Assembly (NCBI GenBank): GCA_001897855.1
Contig: MKUO01000001.1
Coordinates: 767,267 to 831,266, forward strand
DNA length: 64,000 nucleotides
Reading direction: 5' to 3'
Source of the DNA: Bacteroidetes bacterium 43-93
Lineage (GTDB): Bacteria; Bacteroidota; Bacteroidia; Chitinophagales; Chitinophagaceae
The notes below the pieces were generated by a model, which saw nothing but the letters and a program-made list of their open reading frames with translations, was not told where the DNA came from and did no database searches. Both the position numbers and the translations under genes were made by a program. Positions 8,421 through 17,223 of this stretch are shown here, piece after piece (the first letter of the stretch is position 1; the number at the start of each line of letters is the position of its first letter).

Positions 8421-8882
8421 ATGAGAAAGACCAGCGCAGGAATACTATTATACAAGCAGGGCAGGGAAGGCCTGCAGGTATTCCTGGTGCATCCCGGCGG
8501 CCCGTTTTGGAAGAACAAAGACGCCGGTGCATGGTCTATACCTAAAGGCGAGTTTATAGAGGGCGAAGATCCACTGAAGGCTGCGATTAGAGAATTCTTC
8601 GAAGAAACAGGACAACAAATCTCCGGCGAATTTTTAGAACTGAAACCAATTAAAGCGCGGTCAGGTAAGCTCATCTTCGCCTGGGCATTGCAGGGAGATA
8701 TTGATCCGGATAAGATAGTAAGCAATACCTTTCCGCTCGAGTGGCCGCCACGCTCCGGTAAGTTTATAGATGTGCCCGAAATAGATAATGGAGCCTGGTT
8801 TTCTTTAGATACAGCTCTTGAAAAGATCAATGCGTCGCAGGCTGCTTTCATCACGGAGCTTGCCTCTCTTTTAAGTGTTTGA
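8421..8882 (+). CDS. Nudix hydrolase
   Basis: A 153-residue protein with a full Nudix box: G-x5-E-x7-REFFEETGQ starting at GEFIEGEDPLKAAIR (about residues 47-72). The glutamates of the REFFEE core bind the catalytic metal. The N-terminus RKTSAGILLYKQ and the early PKGE resemble the group of small Nudix enzymes that cleave nucleoside diphosphate derivatives or diadenosine polyphosphates. The exact substrate cannot be read from the sequence. It is a cytoplasmic, single-domain protein of usual length. Confidence 0.9.
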   Translation: MRKTSAGILLYKQGREGLQVFLVHPGGPFWKNKDAGAWSIPKGEFIEGEDPLKAAIREFFEETGQQISGEFLELKPIKARSGKLIFAWALQGDIDPDKIVSNTFPLEWPPRSGKFIDVPEIDNGAWFSLDTALEKINASQAAFITELASLLSV

Positions 8883-8956
8883 TTACTACTGCCTTACCAT
8901 TCTGTAGCTTCTTTATTGGTACAGTTTTTTCGATTGTTTAGGTTATTTCACTATTA

Positions 8957-9472
8957 ATGATGATGGAGATGGACGATGTACTCATGAAACTGTTTGGTGA
9001 AGGCAAAGATCTTACTACACTACAAATGTGCGACAGGGGAATAGTTGTATTTATCATCGCTTTTATTCTTATTCGTATATCGGGCCGTCGCTCGTTTGGT
9101 GCACGTACATCTTTCGATAATATTATTGTCATACTCCTCGGTGCGGTGCTTAGCCGTGCCGTGGTAGGCGTCTCCCCCTTTGTGCCGGTAGTGGCCTCCT
9201 GTCTTTGTATCGTGTTGCTGCATCGTCTAGTAGGTTGGATGATAGCGCATAGTCCGCGTATGGCGCGTATTATTGAAGGAAATAAAATGCTGCTTTACGA
9301 GAAGGGTGAATTCATACCGGGCAACATGGGCAAGGCACTGGTATGTCGCGAAGATGTAATGCAGGGAGTACGTGGCGCTGCACTCACAGATGATCTCGAT
9401 AAGATAGAGCGTATCTATATGGAACGTAATGGCTCTATCACTACTATCAAAAAAGAAGAAGAAGAGCAGTAG
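8957..9472 (+). CDS. DUF421 (YetF-like) membrane protein
   Basis: A 171-residue protein with N-terminal membrane helices (about 28-42, IVVFIIAFILIRI, and about 58-90) and a cytosolic C-terminal domain. The hallmark between them is SGRRSFGARTSFDNIIVILLGA, close to the usual G(K/R)R-x-(L/F)G motif of DUF421. The C-terminal domain contains EGNKMLLYEKGEF and ends in a Lys/Glu-rich tail. YetF-like proteins are membrane proteins of unclear function. Several ATG codons stand at the start (8957, 8960, 8966), so the exact first residue is uncertain. Confidence 0.8.
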   Translation: MMMEMDDVLMKLFGEGKDLTTLQMCDRGIVVFIIAFILIRISGRRSFGARTSFDNIIVILLGAVLSRAVVGVSPFVPVVASCLCIVLLHRLVGWMIAHSPRMARIIEGNKMLLYEKGEFIPGNMGKALVCREDVMQGVRGAALTDDLDKIERIYMERNGSITTIKKEEEEQ

Positions 9473-9589
9473 ATCATTTATAGATAAATGCCATTTATCA
9501 CAGCACGTCAGCCGTTTGTCAAATAAAGGAAGTATTGCCAGTCGTTTTTTATGTTCTTCATGTCTTCATGAAAAACATTCCGACTTTTT

Positions 9590-10951
9590 ATGAAAAAACT
9601 ATTACTTCCGCTGTTTGCTGTTTTCAGTATCACAGCATCTGCACAAAACACTTTATTGAAAAGCCCCGCCAAGGGCAAAGTTCCTGTTGACGGACTGAAG
9701 AGAATCTGCTTTGTAGCTAATGGTTCTTATACCGTTTTGGTTGCCGGTAACGATACTTGTGTCTATGCCCTTGATGTAGCAGATAACGACAAATCAACGG
9801 CGGCGGCTAATGCCATCACCAGCATTCCATCTTTTGTTAGTTCCAAGCTTGTTGCCGCTGCCGGCGAGCCCGTTTATGTAAAGGATATGGCTGTCAATCC
9901 GCTATCGCACGCCGTATATGTACTGGCGCAAAACCTCACTTATACAAAAGACTTTCTTTTCAAGGTAGTGAAGAACGGTGCAACGATCTCGGCGGTAGAC
10001 CTTAGCAACATCAGTTACAGTAAGCTCACATGGCCCACTGGCCTTGCCATTAACGATATGACTTTTGGCAATGGCACTTTATACGTTTCTTCCGGCTCTT
10101 TTTCGCTCGATGGCGAACTGGGTATGGCTAACGTTCCTTTTACCAACAATACTGCCTTTACTAAGCGGGCTACTACTATGTTCAAGTCCAACTGGGGTGG
10201 CACCTACCAGACTACCGCGCCTTTGGAAACCATCGCTTTTGGTACTATCAATGGTGTCAACCGCCTGATGGGGGTTACTACCTGCGCACCCGGTTTTTCT
10301 ATAGAGGCTGCTAAGGTACCTGGCAGCGGCGTGCTGTCTGTAACGGAAGATTTCAATATTCATTACGGTTTCTCAAGCAAGGTGGTATATATGTACCACG
10401 ATAAGAAGGATTGGCTCTTCGACCTGCACGATAACAATATATATCGCATTGGCACCAAATACCTGGATGGCAGCCAGGTTACCGCCCTCAAATACAACAA
10501 TACTGCTGCCGAGCTCCGCGATGACAATGGTAATATAAAACCTGCTTACCCGGCCGATGATATCAAACTCATGAGTACCGGCCCGGTAAGGATGATGGCT
10601 TATTGGGATAGCTATCGTATGCTGGTGCTCGAAGATGGCACAACCGGTGCGCTTAAGCTGCAGCAGATGTCTGTAGAGACTCCGCCCGCTACTAATGTAG
10701 ATGAGGTAGCGGCACAGCAGTTAAATATGTATCCCAATCCTGCAACCGGTAATGTAACGATCACCCTGGCACAGAACGCACAGTCTGCTGATATGAGCCT
10801 CAGTTCCGTATCAGGTAGAATTGTCTTTACAAAACATCTTGCCGCAGGTACTTCATCTGTAGATATCAGCAATCTTGCACATGGCCTGTACATTATGCAG
10901 GTACATACTAATAATGGTTCTATACTTTCCGGCAAGCTTACGGTTGAATAA
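9590..10951 (+). CDS. T9SS-sorted beta-propeller-like secreted protein
   Basis: A 453-residue protein. The signal peptide MKKLLLPLFAVFSITASAQ is clear and gives a confident start. The central part (about 25-365) has repeated short beta strands with small-residue turns, like a propeller or solute-binding beta domain, without an obvious catalytic motif. The C-terminal 75 residues are a T9SS type A sorting domain: LNMYPNPATGNVTITL, MSLSSVSGRIVF, GLYIMQVHTNNG and the end GKLTVE. The product should be exported through the Sec pathway and then T9SS. The next gene begins 2 bases after its stop, so they form one transcript. Confidence 0.8.
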   Translation: MKKLLLPLFAVFSITASAQNTLLKSPAKGKVPVDGLKRICFVANGSYTVLVAGNDTCVYALDVADNDKSTAAANAITSIPSFVSSKLVAAAGEPVYVKDMAVNPLSHAVYVLAQNLTYTKDFLFKVVKNGATISAVDLSNISYSKLTWPTGLAINDMTFGNGTLYVSSGSFSLDGELGMANVPFTNNTAFTKRATTMFKSNWGGTYQTTAPLETIAFGTINGVNRLMGVTTCAPGFSIEAAKVPGSGVLSVTEDFNIHYGFSSKVVYMYHDKKDWLFDLHDNNIYRIGTKYLDGSQVTALKYNNTAAELRDDNGNIKPAYPADDIKLMSTGPVRMMAYWDSYRMLVLEDGTTGALKLQQMSVETPPATNVDEVAAQQLNMYPNPATGNVTITLAQNAQSADMSLSSVSGRIVFTKHLAAGTSSVDISNLAHGLYIMQVHTNNGSILSGKLTVE

Positions 10952-10953
10952 TT

Positions 10954-12024
10954 ATGCTTAAGATTTTGTTCCTTTTATGTGCTATCCTCTCGGTTCACCT
11001 GCTGTGCTTTGCAGGTGAACCTCTTTCGGTCGACGATGCACGGCCGCTGTCGCCCGTGTTTTCGGTACCACTCACCGCTCAAAACAAACAACAGTCCTAT
11101 GCAGATGTACTCAGCCTGCGCTTGATAGTAGATGGCAGGCCCGCGGATGTGCCTGTTGTTGTGCATTACATCGTTAAGGATAGTCAACTGCAAATGGTTC
11201 CTGCAAATGATTTGGGGTACGGGTTGCAATTTTTGGTGCAATACAGTGTTGCGGGCAGGCTGGTTAGCAAGGCATACACTACGCCTGCACAGCCTGCTGC
11301 GGCAACACCTGTATCGGTCTCTGCCATATATCCCCTTACCGATGTCATACCATACAACCAGTTATATTTCCATATCCGGTTCAATAAACCAATGGTGCAG
11401 GATCCCCGCGTATGGCGTTATGTATCGGTCATTAACGATCGTGGCGAAACCATCCCCAACGCGTGGCGCCAGCGTGCTTACTGGCTCGATAGTGGCCGGC
11501 TGCTGGTACTGATGATACATCCCGGCAGGGTGAAGAGTGGTATCCATTACCTCGGCCCTTTGTTCGATTCCGGCAAAACATATCGCATCACCATGCAGAG
11601 TGTCAGGGCGGTTGATGGTAGTGTGCTCTCCGCAGCATACACGCGCGCTTATCATATTGCCGCGCCCGACAGGCAATGCCCGTCGGTATATATAGATACA
11701 GCGCATTTGCCACATGCGGGTTCCATAAAGTCACTTACGCTGCATTTTTCTGAGCAGATGGATTACGCCTCTGTTTGGGATGGTACACGCATCACAGATG
11801 CTCATGGGCACAACCTGCCCTGTAAAATAGAACCAAAGCCCGGCGGCAGCGATTATATCCTCACACCGCATGCTCCCTGGCAACATAGCAATTATACATT
11901 GATCTTAAAAAATGCTGTTTACGATCTTGCTGGCAATCGCCTCGATCGCTTGTTCGAGGTTACGGATGGTTCCGGCATCAGTGCAACGGCAAAAGAAACA
12001 CGGCTGGCTTTCACGTTGCAGTAG
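10954..12024 (+). CDS. Secreted Ig-like domain protein
   Basis: A 356-residue protein with a signal peptide (MLKILFLLCAILSVHLLCFA, cleavage near CFAG). Three beta-sandwich-like repeats follow, the later two resembling SbsA/big-Ig modules: LYFHIRFNKPMVQDP with VINDRGETIPNAW, and LTLHFSEQMDYASVWDG with ITDAHGHNLPCK and ILKNAVYDLAGNRL. The phrase pattern 'strength - condition - natural end' of such modules occurs in cell-surface proteins. There is no T9SS tail, so it may stay periplasmic or pair with the cargo protein encoded 2 bases upstream. Function unknown. Confidence 0.7.
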   Translation: MLKILFLLCAILSVHLLCFAGEPLSVDDARPLSPVFSVPLTAQNKQQSYADVLSLRLIVDGRPADVPVVVHYIVKDSQLQMVPANDLGYGLQFLVQYSVAGRLVSKAYTTPAQPAAATPVSVSAIYPLTDVIPYNQLYFHIRFNKPMVQDPRVWRYVSVINDRGETIPNAWRQRAYWLDSGRLLVLMIHPGRVKSGIHYLGPLFDSGKTYRITMQSVRAVDGSVLSAAYTRAYHIAAPDRQCPSVYIDTAHLPHAGSIKSLTLHFSEQMDYASVWDGTRITDAHGHNLPCKIEPKPGGSDYILTPHAPWQHSNYTLILKNAVYDLAGNRLDRLFEVTDGSGISATAKETRLAFTLQ

Positions 12025-12043
12025 GGCCGGTGTAGCAACAGAA

Positions 12044-12072
12044 AGCCCCGGCATTTCGTCGGGGCTCTTTTA
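12044..12072 (+). terminator. Rho-independent terminator
   Basis: A 7-bp stem AGCCCCG/CGGGGCT (12044-12050 with 12060-12066) with a 9-base loop, followed by CTTTTAT. It closes the transcript of the two secreted-protein genes and sits just beyond the convergent lipoprotein gene. Confidence 0.85.
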
Positions 12073-12078
12073 TATCGT

Positions 12079-12561
12079 TTATTGTGTACTAAATACCTGG
12101 TTACTATAGGGTGGGGTATCGGGTACTTTTATTATATTAAATGCGTGCTGTGTAGCATGGTGGCAATCATTACAGGTATTCGTCAGCAGCAGGTAGCTGC
12201 TTTTAAATTGTTGTTCATTCTTCTGCGTGATGGCTGCATTCACACTGTCCATCGCGGGGTCTATCAGCTTCAGCAGTTTCACTTCCGGCCTGTCTGCGCA
12301 GTATTGCTTTATCCCGTCCATCGTTTCTTTTATCTCTGCCATTTCAAAATTGGCGAGCTCCCAGTTTTGCGCCTCCCCGGCAAACCATAGCTTGGCATGG
12401 TGTACCTGTATGCCCATCATAAATTCGCCCAGCCCCGGCCTGTAGCTATTATCCCGCAGGCTATCCACCTGCGCCTGCAGTCTTTGCACTTCAGCATGCT
12501 GCCCGTTGCTGCAGGAAGCCAATATGCCGATAACCGCTATTACGACTGCCAGTTTCTTCAT
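12079..12561 (-). CDS. Lipoprotein with a CxxCH haem motif
   Basis: Start at the ATG whose first base is 12561, which gives the lipoprotein signal MKKLAVVIAVIGILASC; an upstream in-frame ATG would add 11 unlikely residues. The mature part is helical. A single CNDCH motif near residue 130 with a neighbouring HATQHAF suggests covalent haem c with histidine ligands, in a helical-bundle setting rather than a classic class I cytochrome fold. It is probably a small electron-transfer or haem-binding envelope protein. Confidence is good for the lipoprotein, moderate for the haem. Confidence 0.7.
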   Translation of the reverse strand: MKKLAVVIAVIGILASCSNGQHAEVQRLQAQVDSLRDNSYRPGLGEFMMGIQVHHAKLWFAGEAQNWELANFEMAEIKETMDGIKQYCADRPEVKLLKLIDPAMDSVNAAITQKNEQQFKSSYLLLTNTCNDCHHATQHAFNIIKVPDTPPYSNQVFSTQ

Positions 12562-12664
12562 GTAGATGTGTGTTGCTGTTATGAAGTTAGTCATTCTTTT
12601 GCAGCGGGCGTTCGCCTATCTATTATCGTCCGCTGCGTCGCACACTTCAGCAGTTATAGCTGCA

Positions 12665-12702
12665 TATAAAGAATGCTGCCCATCTCTCTTTGAGCAGCAT
12701 TC
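12665..12702 (-). terminator. Terminator of the 277-aa gene
   Basis: A perfect 9-bp stem (GAATGCTGC 12671-12679 with GCAGCATTC 12694-12702). Read on the minus strand it is followed by TTTATAT. It lies 24 bases past the stop of the gene at 12726-13559. Confidence 0.75.
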
Positions 12703-12725
12703 GGAGTGATAATGTCGGTATTAAA

Positions 12726-13559
12726 CTATTTGGATTGATATATCCCGTAAAACCAAAATGTTTGACCGGTAGCAATTCCGTTGGTTTGAAAATCTATGAT
12801 CTCAGAAGCAGGTCCAAAGTTAGCATAAAACCCAACAGCATCCGTAGCGCTTGGGGTTATTGCGTTTCCGGTCACAGTATCATAAAAATAAACATCAAAA
12901 GTGTTTGCTGTTAAGTTGTCTAGAGAGCAGGTATACACTTTCCCTGATGAAGTCTTTTTCATCGGCGTTAATACGGGTGCTCCTAATAGATTCCAAGGCA
13001 TTGTAACAGTAAGCTTCCCGCTCGAAAAAACCATAGAAGTGTTGCTTGTAGACAGTAGACTATTTGCTAATGGGCTTATTGCACCTACATTAAATGCAGA
13101 ACTGCTAGGGTAATAGTAAAACTGTGCTGTAAAAGGTAATACTCTTGATAGATAAATTTGCAAACCGGCCTCTACAGAAAGAGTATATGCTGCCGGCCTG
13201 AACTCATATAGAGTAGATGTATAGGCTATATTCTGCGTAACACCTGCATAAATAGGGTATACCGTCTTGCCAGAAGTAAAAACCGTCGGCGGAGTAATTT
13301 CTATGTGCTGCGGCGAACCTGCGAAATTGATGGCAGCCCCTGGCACAAGCGTGGGGTTGGTATTGATGTTCGTGTATGCTCCCCCTCGCCAGCTGAGCAC
13401 CCCTGATGTGTTAATTTCAATGCGGCCCGCAATGACAAATAACCCTTCAAGATTTTGCGTATCAACCTGCGGGCATTGCAAGGCCATACTGTCTATTAGG
13501 TTGTTGAAAAATGTAGTGGCATTAGTTTCTAAGATGCTTTTGTCGCAAATGATACTCAT
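12726..13559 (-). CDS. Hypothetical beta-rich protein (277 aa)
   Basis: Not recognised. It has no signal peptide and no membrane segment; it starts MSIICDKSILETNATTFF. Most of the length is rich in S, T, N, Y, V and G with many short strands (for example LSWRGGAYTNINTNP, PTVFTSGKTVYPIYAG, YAGVTQNIAYTSTLYEF), typical of an extracellular or particle-surface beta fold. The last third has KVYTCSLDNLTANTFDVYF. A cytoplasmic N-terminus with such a body recalls proteins of contractile-tail or filamentous assemblies, but no diagnostic motif supports this. It has its own terminator and stands alone, so it is a single-gene unit. Confidence 0.6.
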   Translation of the reverse strand: MSIICDKSILETNATTFFNNLIDSMALQCPQVDTQNLEGLFVIAGRIEINTSGVLSWRGGAYTNINTNPTLVPGAAINFAGSPQHIEITPPTVFTSGKTVYPIYAGVTQNIAYTSTLYEFRPAAYTLSVEAGLQIYLSRVLPFTAQFYYYPSSSAFNVGAISPLANSLLSTSNTSMVFSSGKLTVTMPWNLLGAPVLTPMKKTSSGKVYTCSLDNLTANTFDVYFYDTVTGNAITPSATDAVGFYANFGPASEIIDFQTNGIATGQTFWFYGIYQSK

Positions 13560-13736
13560 AGATAATGTTTTAAAGGTTAAGAAGAATAATTACAAGGCGG
13601 TGTAGTCATCCTGTAATTCCTTAGGTAAATGTACTTTTATACACATGCAAAATCCCCCGTTTTTTTCACAGTGGCTGGATTGATGCAAACCTAAATTTTA
13701 TTCGCCGGTATGCAGGGGATATGACGTTTAAATGAT

Positions 13737-13768
13737 TTTGTATAAACAATTTTGGTTTATTACTTTCG
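13737..13768 (+). promoter_or_regulatory. Bacteroidota-type promoter
   Basis: TTTG (13737-13740), a 20-base spacer and TACTTTCG (13761-13768; one mismatch to TANNTTTG). It lies 17 bases before ATG 13786 and supports that start. Confidence 0.55.
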
Positions 13769-13785
13769 CCGCCCAAACACACTCT

Positions 13786-14166
13786 ATGAAAAAACTATTG
13801 ATCCTCCTTTTGATGCCCTTAACGGTAAAAGCTCAAAACGATTCTCTCAATTACAGGATGAAAAAAGCGGGCAGGGAATTACAACGTTTTTCCAATGGCG
13901 CCGCTGCCGGTATCGCTTTGCAGGCCGGTGGCCTGTTCTTCGCGGGTCTGGGTGCAAGTTATACTGCAAACCAAACCACCAGTCCATCCCGCACCGGCAC
14001 AAGTAATAACGGAAATATTCTTATTTATACCGGTATTGGTATTTCGCTGATCGGTACATTAATATTTATTACTTCTTATACACATGCAGGCCGTGCGGGT
14101 TACTATCTCAGCGGTCAAGGTCTTACCATCCCACTGGATAACAATAAGCGTAAAAAAGCAAAGTAG
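13786..14166 (+). CDS. Small exported protein with two hydrophobic segments
   Basis: Start at ATG 13786, downstream of a good promoter; it gives a signal peptide MKKLLILLLMPLTVKAQ. The 126-residue product has a basic amphipathic stretch (MKKAGRELQRFS), a Gly/Ala-rich hydrophobic segment (about 40-62) and a second (about 80-98, LIYTGIGISLIGTLIFITSY), ending in a basic tail (NNKRKKAK). This is a plausible small inner-membrane hairpin exposed to the periplasm. No family is recognised. Confidence 0.65.
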   Translation: MKKLLILLLMPLTVKAQNDSLNYRMKKAGRELQRFSNGAAAGIALQAGGLFFAGLGASYTANQTTSPSRTGTSNNGNILIYTGIGISLIGTLIFITSYTHAGRAGYYLSGQGLTIPLDNNKRKKAK

Positions 14167-14278
14167 CCATATAGCATTAAGCAATAAACACAGAGAAGCA
14201 GAACATAAGATCCTTACCTGCAATGATCGCTCATGCGTTCAGGCCTACATTCTGCTTACTCTCCCTTTATCAGGCTCT

Positions 14279-14464
14279 TTAATGATCTTTATGCTTGCTC
14301 AGGTAGTTGACCACATCTTCCCTGCGGCTGCCTACCTCGGCAATGGCTTTTTGTACCTCTTCGGGCGTGCTGTTGGTTTGCTCTGCCAGGTATCGCAGTT
14401 CATAATCTTCACTGCCCGAAACCCGTTCGCGGTCTTGCCTGCCTTTTAGTTCTTTATTATCCAT
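14279..14464 (-). CDS. DUF3606 domain protein
   Basis: A 61-residue protein matching the DUF3606 pattern: a basic DxR element (GRQDRERVSGSEDYELRY), an acidic turn, then EEVQKAIAEVGSRREDVVNYL. The RYLAEQTNSTPEEVQKA portion corresponds to the HTH-like helix pair of the family. Its function is unknown. The start is a clear ATG and the length is usual for the family. Confidence 0.8.
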   Translation of the reverse strand: MDNKELKGRQDRERVSGSEDYELRYLAEQTNSTPEEVQKAIAEVGSRREDVVNYLSKHKDH

Positions 14465-14541
14465 AGCGCTGTGTTTTTTTTAGGAATAGCATAAAAATCT
14501 GTGCCAGCCCTCCGGGGCATAAGTTTTTACTATTACCGGGT

Positions 14542-14805
14542 ATGGAAGACAATATATTTGGCGCCTCTATAGATATCAACGGTGCAGTGTATAATATAGA
14601 ACTGCAACCCGACAATGCCGACCTGCTGCAAAACCGCAAGTGGAAGATAACCATAGAAGGCCTTTTCCCTTTTTACATGGTAAAGGAAGAGGGTAGTGAA
14701 CTCTTTACTATAGAAGACGACGCACCAGAAGAAGCCCGCGATATCGAATCATCCATCCTGCAGATAATTGAGGGCTATGAAAAATGGCAGCATCATAAGA
14801 GATAA
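14542..14805 (+). CDS. Small hypothetical protein (87 aa)
   Basis: A short acidic soluble protein, MEDNIFGASIDINGAVY at the start, with a beta-rich first half (WKITIEGLFPFYMV) and a helical end (DIESSILQIIEGYEKW). No signal peptide, no membrane segment and no recognised motif. It starts 77 bases after the divergent DUF3606 gene begins and is supported by clean ATG, coding-like composition and no overlap with other genes. Confidence 0.55.
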   Translation: MEDNIFGASIDINGAVYNIELQPDNADLLQNRKWKITIEGLFPFYMVKEEGSELFTIEDDAPEEARDIESSILQIIEGYEKWQHHKR

Positions 14806-14901
14806 TAGCATATTTGACGGGTTAAGGTACATTGCATAAAAAAGATTTATTAAATTAGGGATACGGGCAACGCCTGCGTCTCCTATTTAATAAGTATCAC
14901 T

Positions 14902-16041
14902 ATGCATTATACCATCCGGAAAATTGCACTCCTGGTTTTTCTTTTTTGCGCTGGCAGCAACCGCTCTTCCGCACAGGATTATAGTCAATATCATTTATCC
15001 ATCAATCATACCGAAGAGGAGATATTCGTTAAAGGCCATATACACCAGGGCGTGCAGGGCTATATAGCCGTATTCAACAAATACGATTTCGTATTTATGG
15101 GCGATTGCATTACTGCCATGCAGCTCGCCCTGTACGATAACGATGAGCAGGCATTTTTGACCATTATTAAAAAGGCTTTTCAAAATGGTTTAATGCCCCG
15201 GCATTTTCAACTGCATGCGATGCGCTATGTCAAAAACCATCCGCTATACATAAAAAATACAGACAAGATTGCGGACTTGTATAAGGCAAACAGGCCACAT
15301 TACCTGGAGCGTATAGATACCGTAACGTTAAGGAAAATGATCTGCCTCTATGCTTACGATCAATTATCGAAAAATTTTCATCCCGGTGAGTCTATCCCGC
15401 AATACATATTGAGGTATAAGCCGCTGGTGACACATTCGTTGTCAGAAGTAAAGAAGATAATAGCTCAAAAAGGATTCCCTTCAGATAAGATCATAGGGCT
15501 GGACCAGTATGACATTATGCACGAGCTGCATATAGATAGCTTTGACGCCATAGACTACTATAATAGAAACAAAGACGATAAGAGGTTTTATACAAGTCCT
15601 TCATCTTTCAAATTTGATGAGTATATCTTTTCTTCCGGTTTATACTTCCCTATAATAATCCATTATGTAAGTTGTTTGGACAATGATGGGGAACACAGGT
15701 ACAGCCGGTACGACAAAAGGCGTTACCTTATCTATTCAGACGAGTTTTTCATGCAGCAGATCAAGGCAGGCAACATACACCCAAAAGACGTTGCGTTTTT
15801 ATACGACCAGGGCTTTATCGGTTACCCGCAAAAACCGGCCTTACACGGAGACAAGTTTTTTAATGTTGGTACGAATGTAGAATATATGATTAACCAGCCC
15901 GGCAGTATCTCCCGCGAAGAATTAAATAAGACAAGAGCGATGTTTTTCATTGCACCAATAGAAATCCAAATCGCAAAATACAACTTCCTCAAAGAACACT
16001 GCATGTTACCCGGCTCCGGCTATAGTGGATGTAGGTCATAG
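14902..16041 (+). CDS. Hypothetical secreted protein (379 aa)
   Basis: Not recognised. The signal peptide MHYTIRKIALLVFLFCAG is followed by a cleavage site near SSAQ. The mature protein is mixed alpha/beta with many aromatic residues and repeated helical stretches (MRYVKNHPLYIKNTDKIADLY is represented by residues about 105-130). The C-terminal half mentions no known catalytic triad or metal site. No T9SS tail is present. The gene stands alone, with a weak hairpin and an eight-T run after the stop (about 16071-16101) as a possible terminator. Confidence 0.6.
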   Translation: MHYTIRKIALLVFLFCAGSNRSSAQDYSQYHLSINHTEEEIFVKGHIHQGVQGYIAVFNKYDFVFMGDCITAMQLALYDNDEQAFLTIIKKAFQNGLMPRHFQLHAMRYVKNHPLYIKNTDKIADLYKANRPHYLERIDTVTLRKMICLYAYDQLSKNFHPGESIPQYILRYKPLVTHSLSEVKKIIAQKGFPSDKIIGLDQYDIMHELHIDSFDAIDYYNRNKDDKRFYTSPSSFKFDEYIFSSGLYFPIIIHYVSCLDNDGEHRYSRYDKRRYLIYSDEFFMQQIKAGNIHPKDVAFLYDQGFIGYPQKPALHGDKFFNVGTNVEYMINQPGSISREELNKTRAMFFIAPIEIQIAKYNFLKEHCMLPGSGYSGCRS

Positions 16042-16144
16042 TGGTTAAAGCCTGCACGAAATTGATCGAGGAGGAAAAGGCTTTCGCCTCATTATTTTTT
16101 TGCCTAAGGCAACTATTTCCAGCCAAAGCCATTAATTAAGCGCA

Positions 16145-17212
16145 CTATTTATTTACTACAAATGGGTTGCTAAAAGAAGTATCTGTAACAAAAGCATCAT
16201 CGTTCAATGTGTTTAAAAATGCTATTACCTTGCGCTTATCTGCAGCAGATAAATGAGAACCTCCAGCGTGTGCAAATTCCATTTTAGAATCCGTAGTAAT
16301 GCCTTCCCTAACATCCTCACTATAAAAATCAACAACCTGTTCCAGTGTCATAAATCTTCCGTCGTGCATGTAAGGAGCAGTATAGCGCAGATTTCTTAAA
16401 GAAGGTATCTTAAACTTACCATTATCCTGGACTACCCCGGTTACCTGCCCTCTTCCTCTATCCGTATAGCCGGTAAATGTCCTGGCCGAATCAAGTCCGT
16501 TATTACTAAAGCCTAAAGTAGTGCCAAGAGCATCACCATCGGTGGTATGGCAGTGTAAGCAATCACCACGCGTCATATCATTCACTATCTCAAAACCATC
16601 AACTTCGTCGCGCGTAAAAAAAACAAGCCCATTCAGCACACTGTCATATTTAGAGCGGCAAGATATCAATGTCCTTTCAAACTGTGCGATGGCCTTTGCA
16701 ATAAGCACGCTGTCAATTGGTTTGCCGGGAAACACAATATCAAATCGAGCTTTGTAAAACGCACTTTTGTTGATCCTTTCTGCCACTGCTTTCCAATCCA
16801 TTTGCATCTCTGTACTGGATCGTACGGGATGAAACACCTGCTCTTCAACACTCTTTGCTTTACCATCCCAAAATAGTGCAGGGTACCACGCAAGGTTAAA
16901 CAGTGGCGGTGTATTGCGGGTTTGCAACACGCCATTGCCTCCCTTGCTAAATGACAAAGGCGCATCGCTAAAAGCGTTTGCCTGCTTATGGCAGCTTCCG
17001 CAAGACAGGTTGTTGTCCTTACTCAAAATAGGATCGTAGAATAAATATCTTCCTAATTGAGCTCCCTCTACCGTTACCTGGTTGTCCGCAGCACACGGCA
17101 TACTCGGAAAATACCGCAAATCAGGAAACCGGTACAAATGGAGAGATCGCTCTGCCTTAAAACCTGTTAAGGCAATAAAAAGCAGTGAGACAACTATTAT
17201 CTTTTTAGGCAT
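16145..17212 (-). CDS. Di-haem cytochrome c peroxidase (MauG/CcpA family)
   Basis: A 355-residue exported protein with two haem c sites: CGSCHKQ (about 70-76) and CLHCHTTDGD (about 217-226). The family hallmark MHDGRFMTLEQVVDFY (about 290) follows. A signal peptide (KIIVVSLLFIALTGFKA) sends it to the periplasm. Such enzymes reduce hydrogen peroxide with electrons from cytochromes or carry out MauG-type oxidations; which applies here is not certain. It is the second gene of a two-gene unit, 11 bases after a T9SS cargo gene. Confidence 0.88.
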   Translation of the reverse strand: MPKKIIVVSLLFIALTGFKAERSLHLYRFPDLRYFPSMPCAADNQVTVEGAQLGRYLFYDPILSKDNNLSCGSCHKQANAFSDAPLSFSKGGNGVLQTRNTPPLFNLAWYPALFWDGKAKSVEEQVFHPVRSSTEMQMDWKAVAERINKSAFYKARFDIVFPGKPIDSVLIAKAIAQFERTLISCRSKYDSVLNGLVFFTRDEVDGFEIVNDMTRGDCLHCHTTDGDALGTTLGFSNNGLDSARTFTGYTDRGRGQVTGVVQDNGKFKIPSLRNLRYTAPYMHDGRFMTLEQVVDFYSEDVREGITTDSKMEFAHAGGSHLSAADKRKVIAFLNTLNDDAFVTDTSFSNPFVVNK

Positions 17213-17223
17213 TTAGCTTCCAG

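Noticed and set aside
16071..16101. Terminator after the gene at 14902
   Set aside because: Only a 4-bp stem precedes the T run, too weak to list as a feature.
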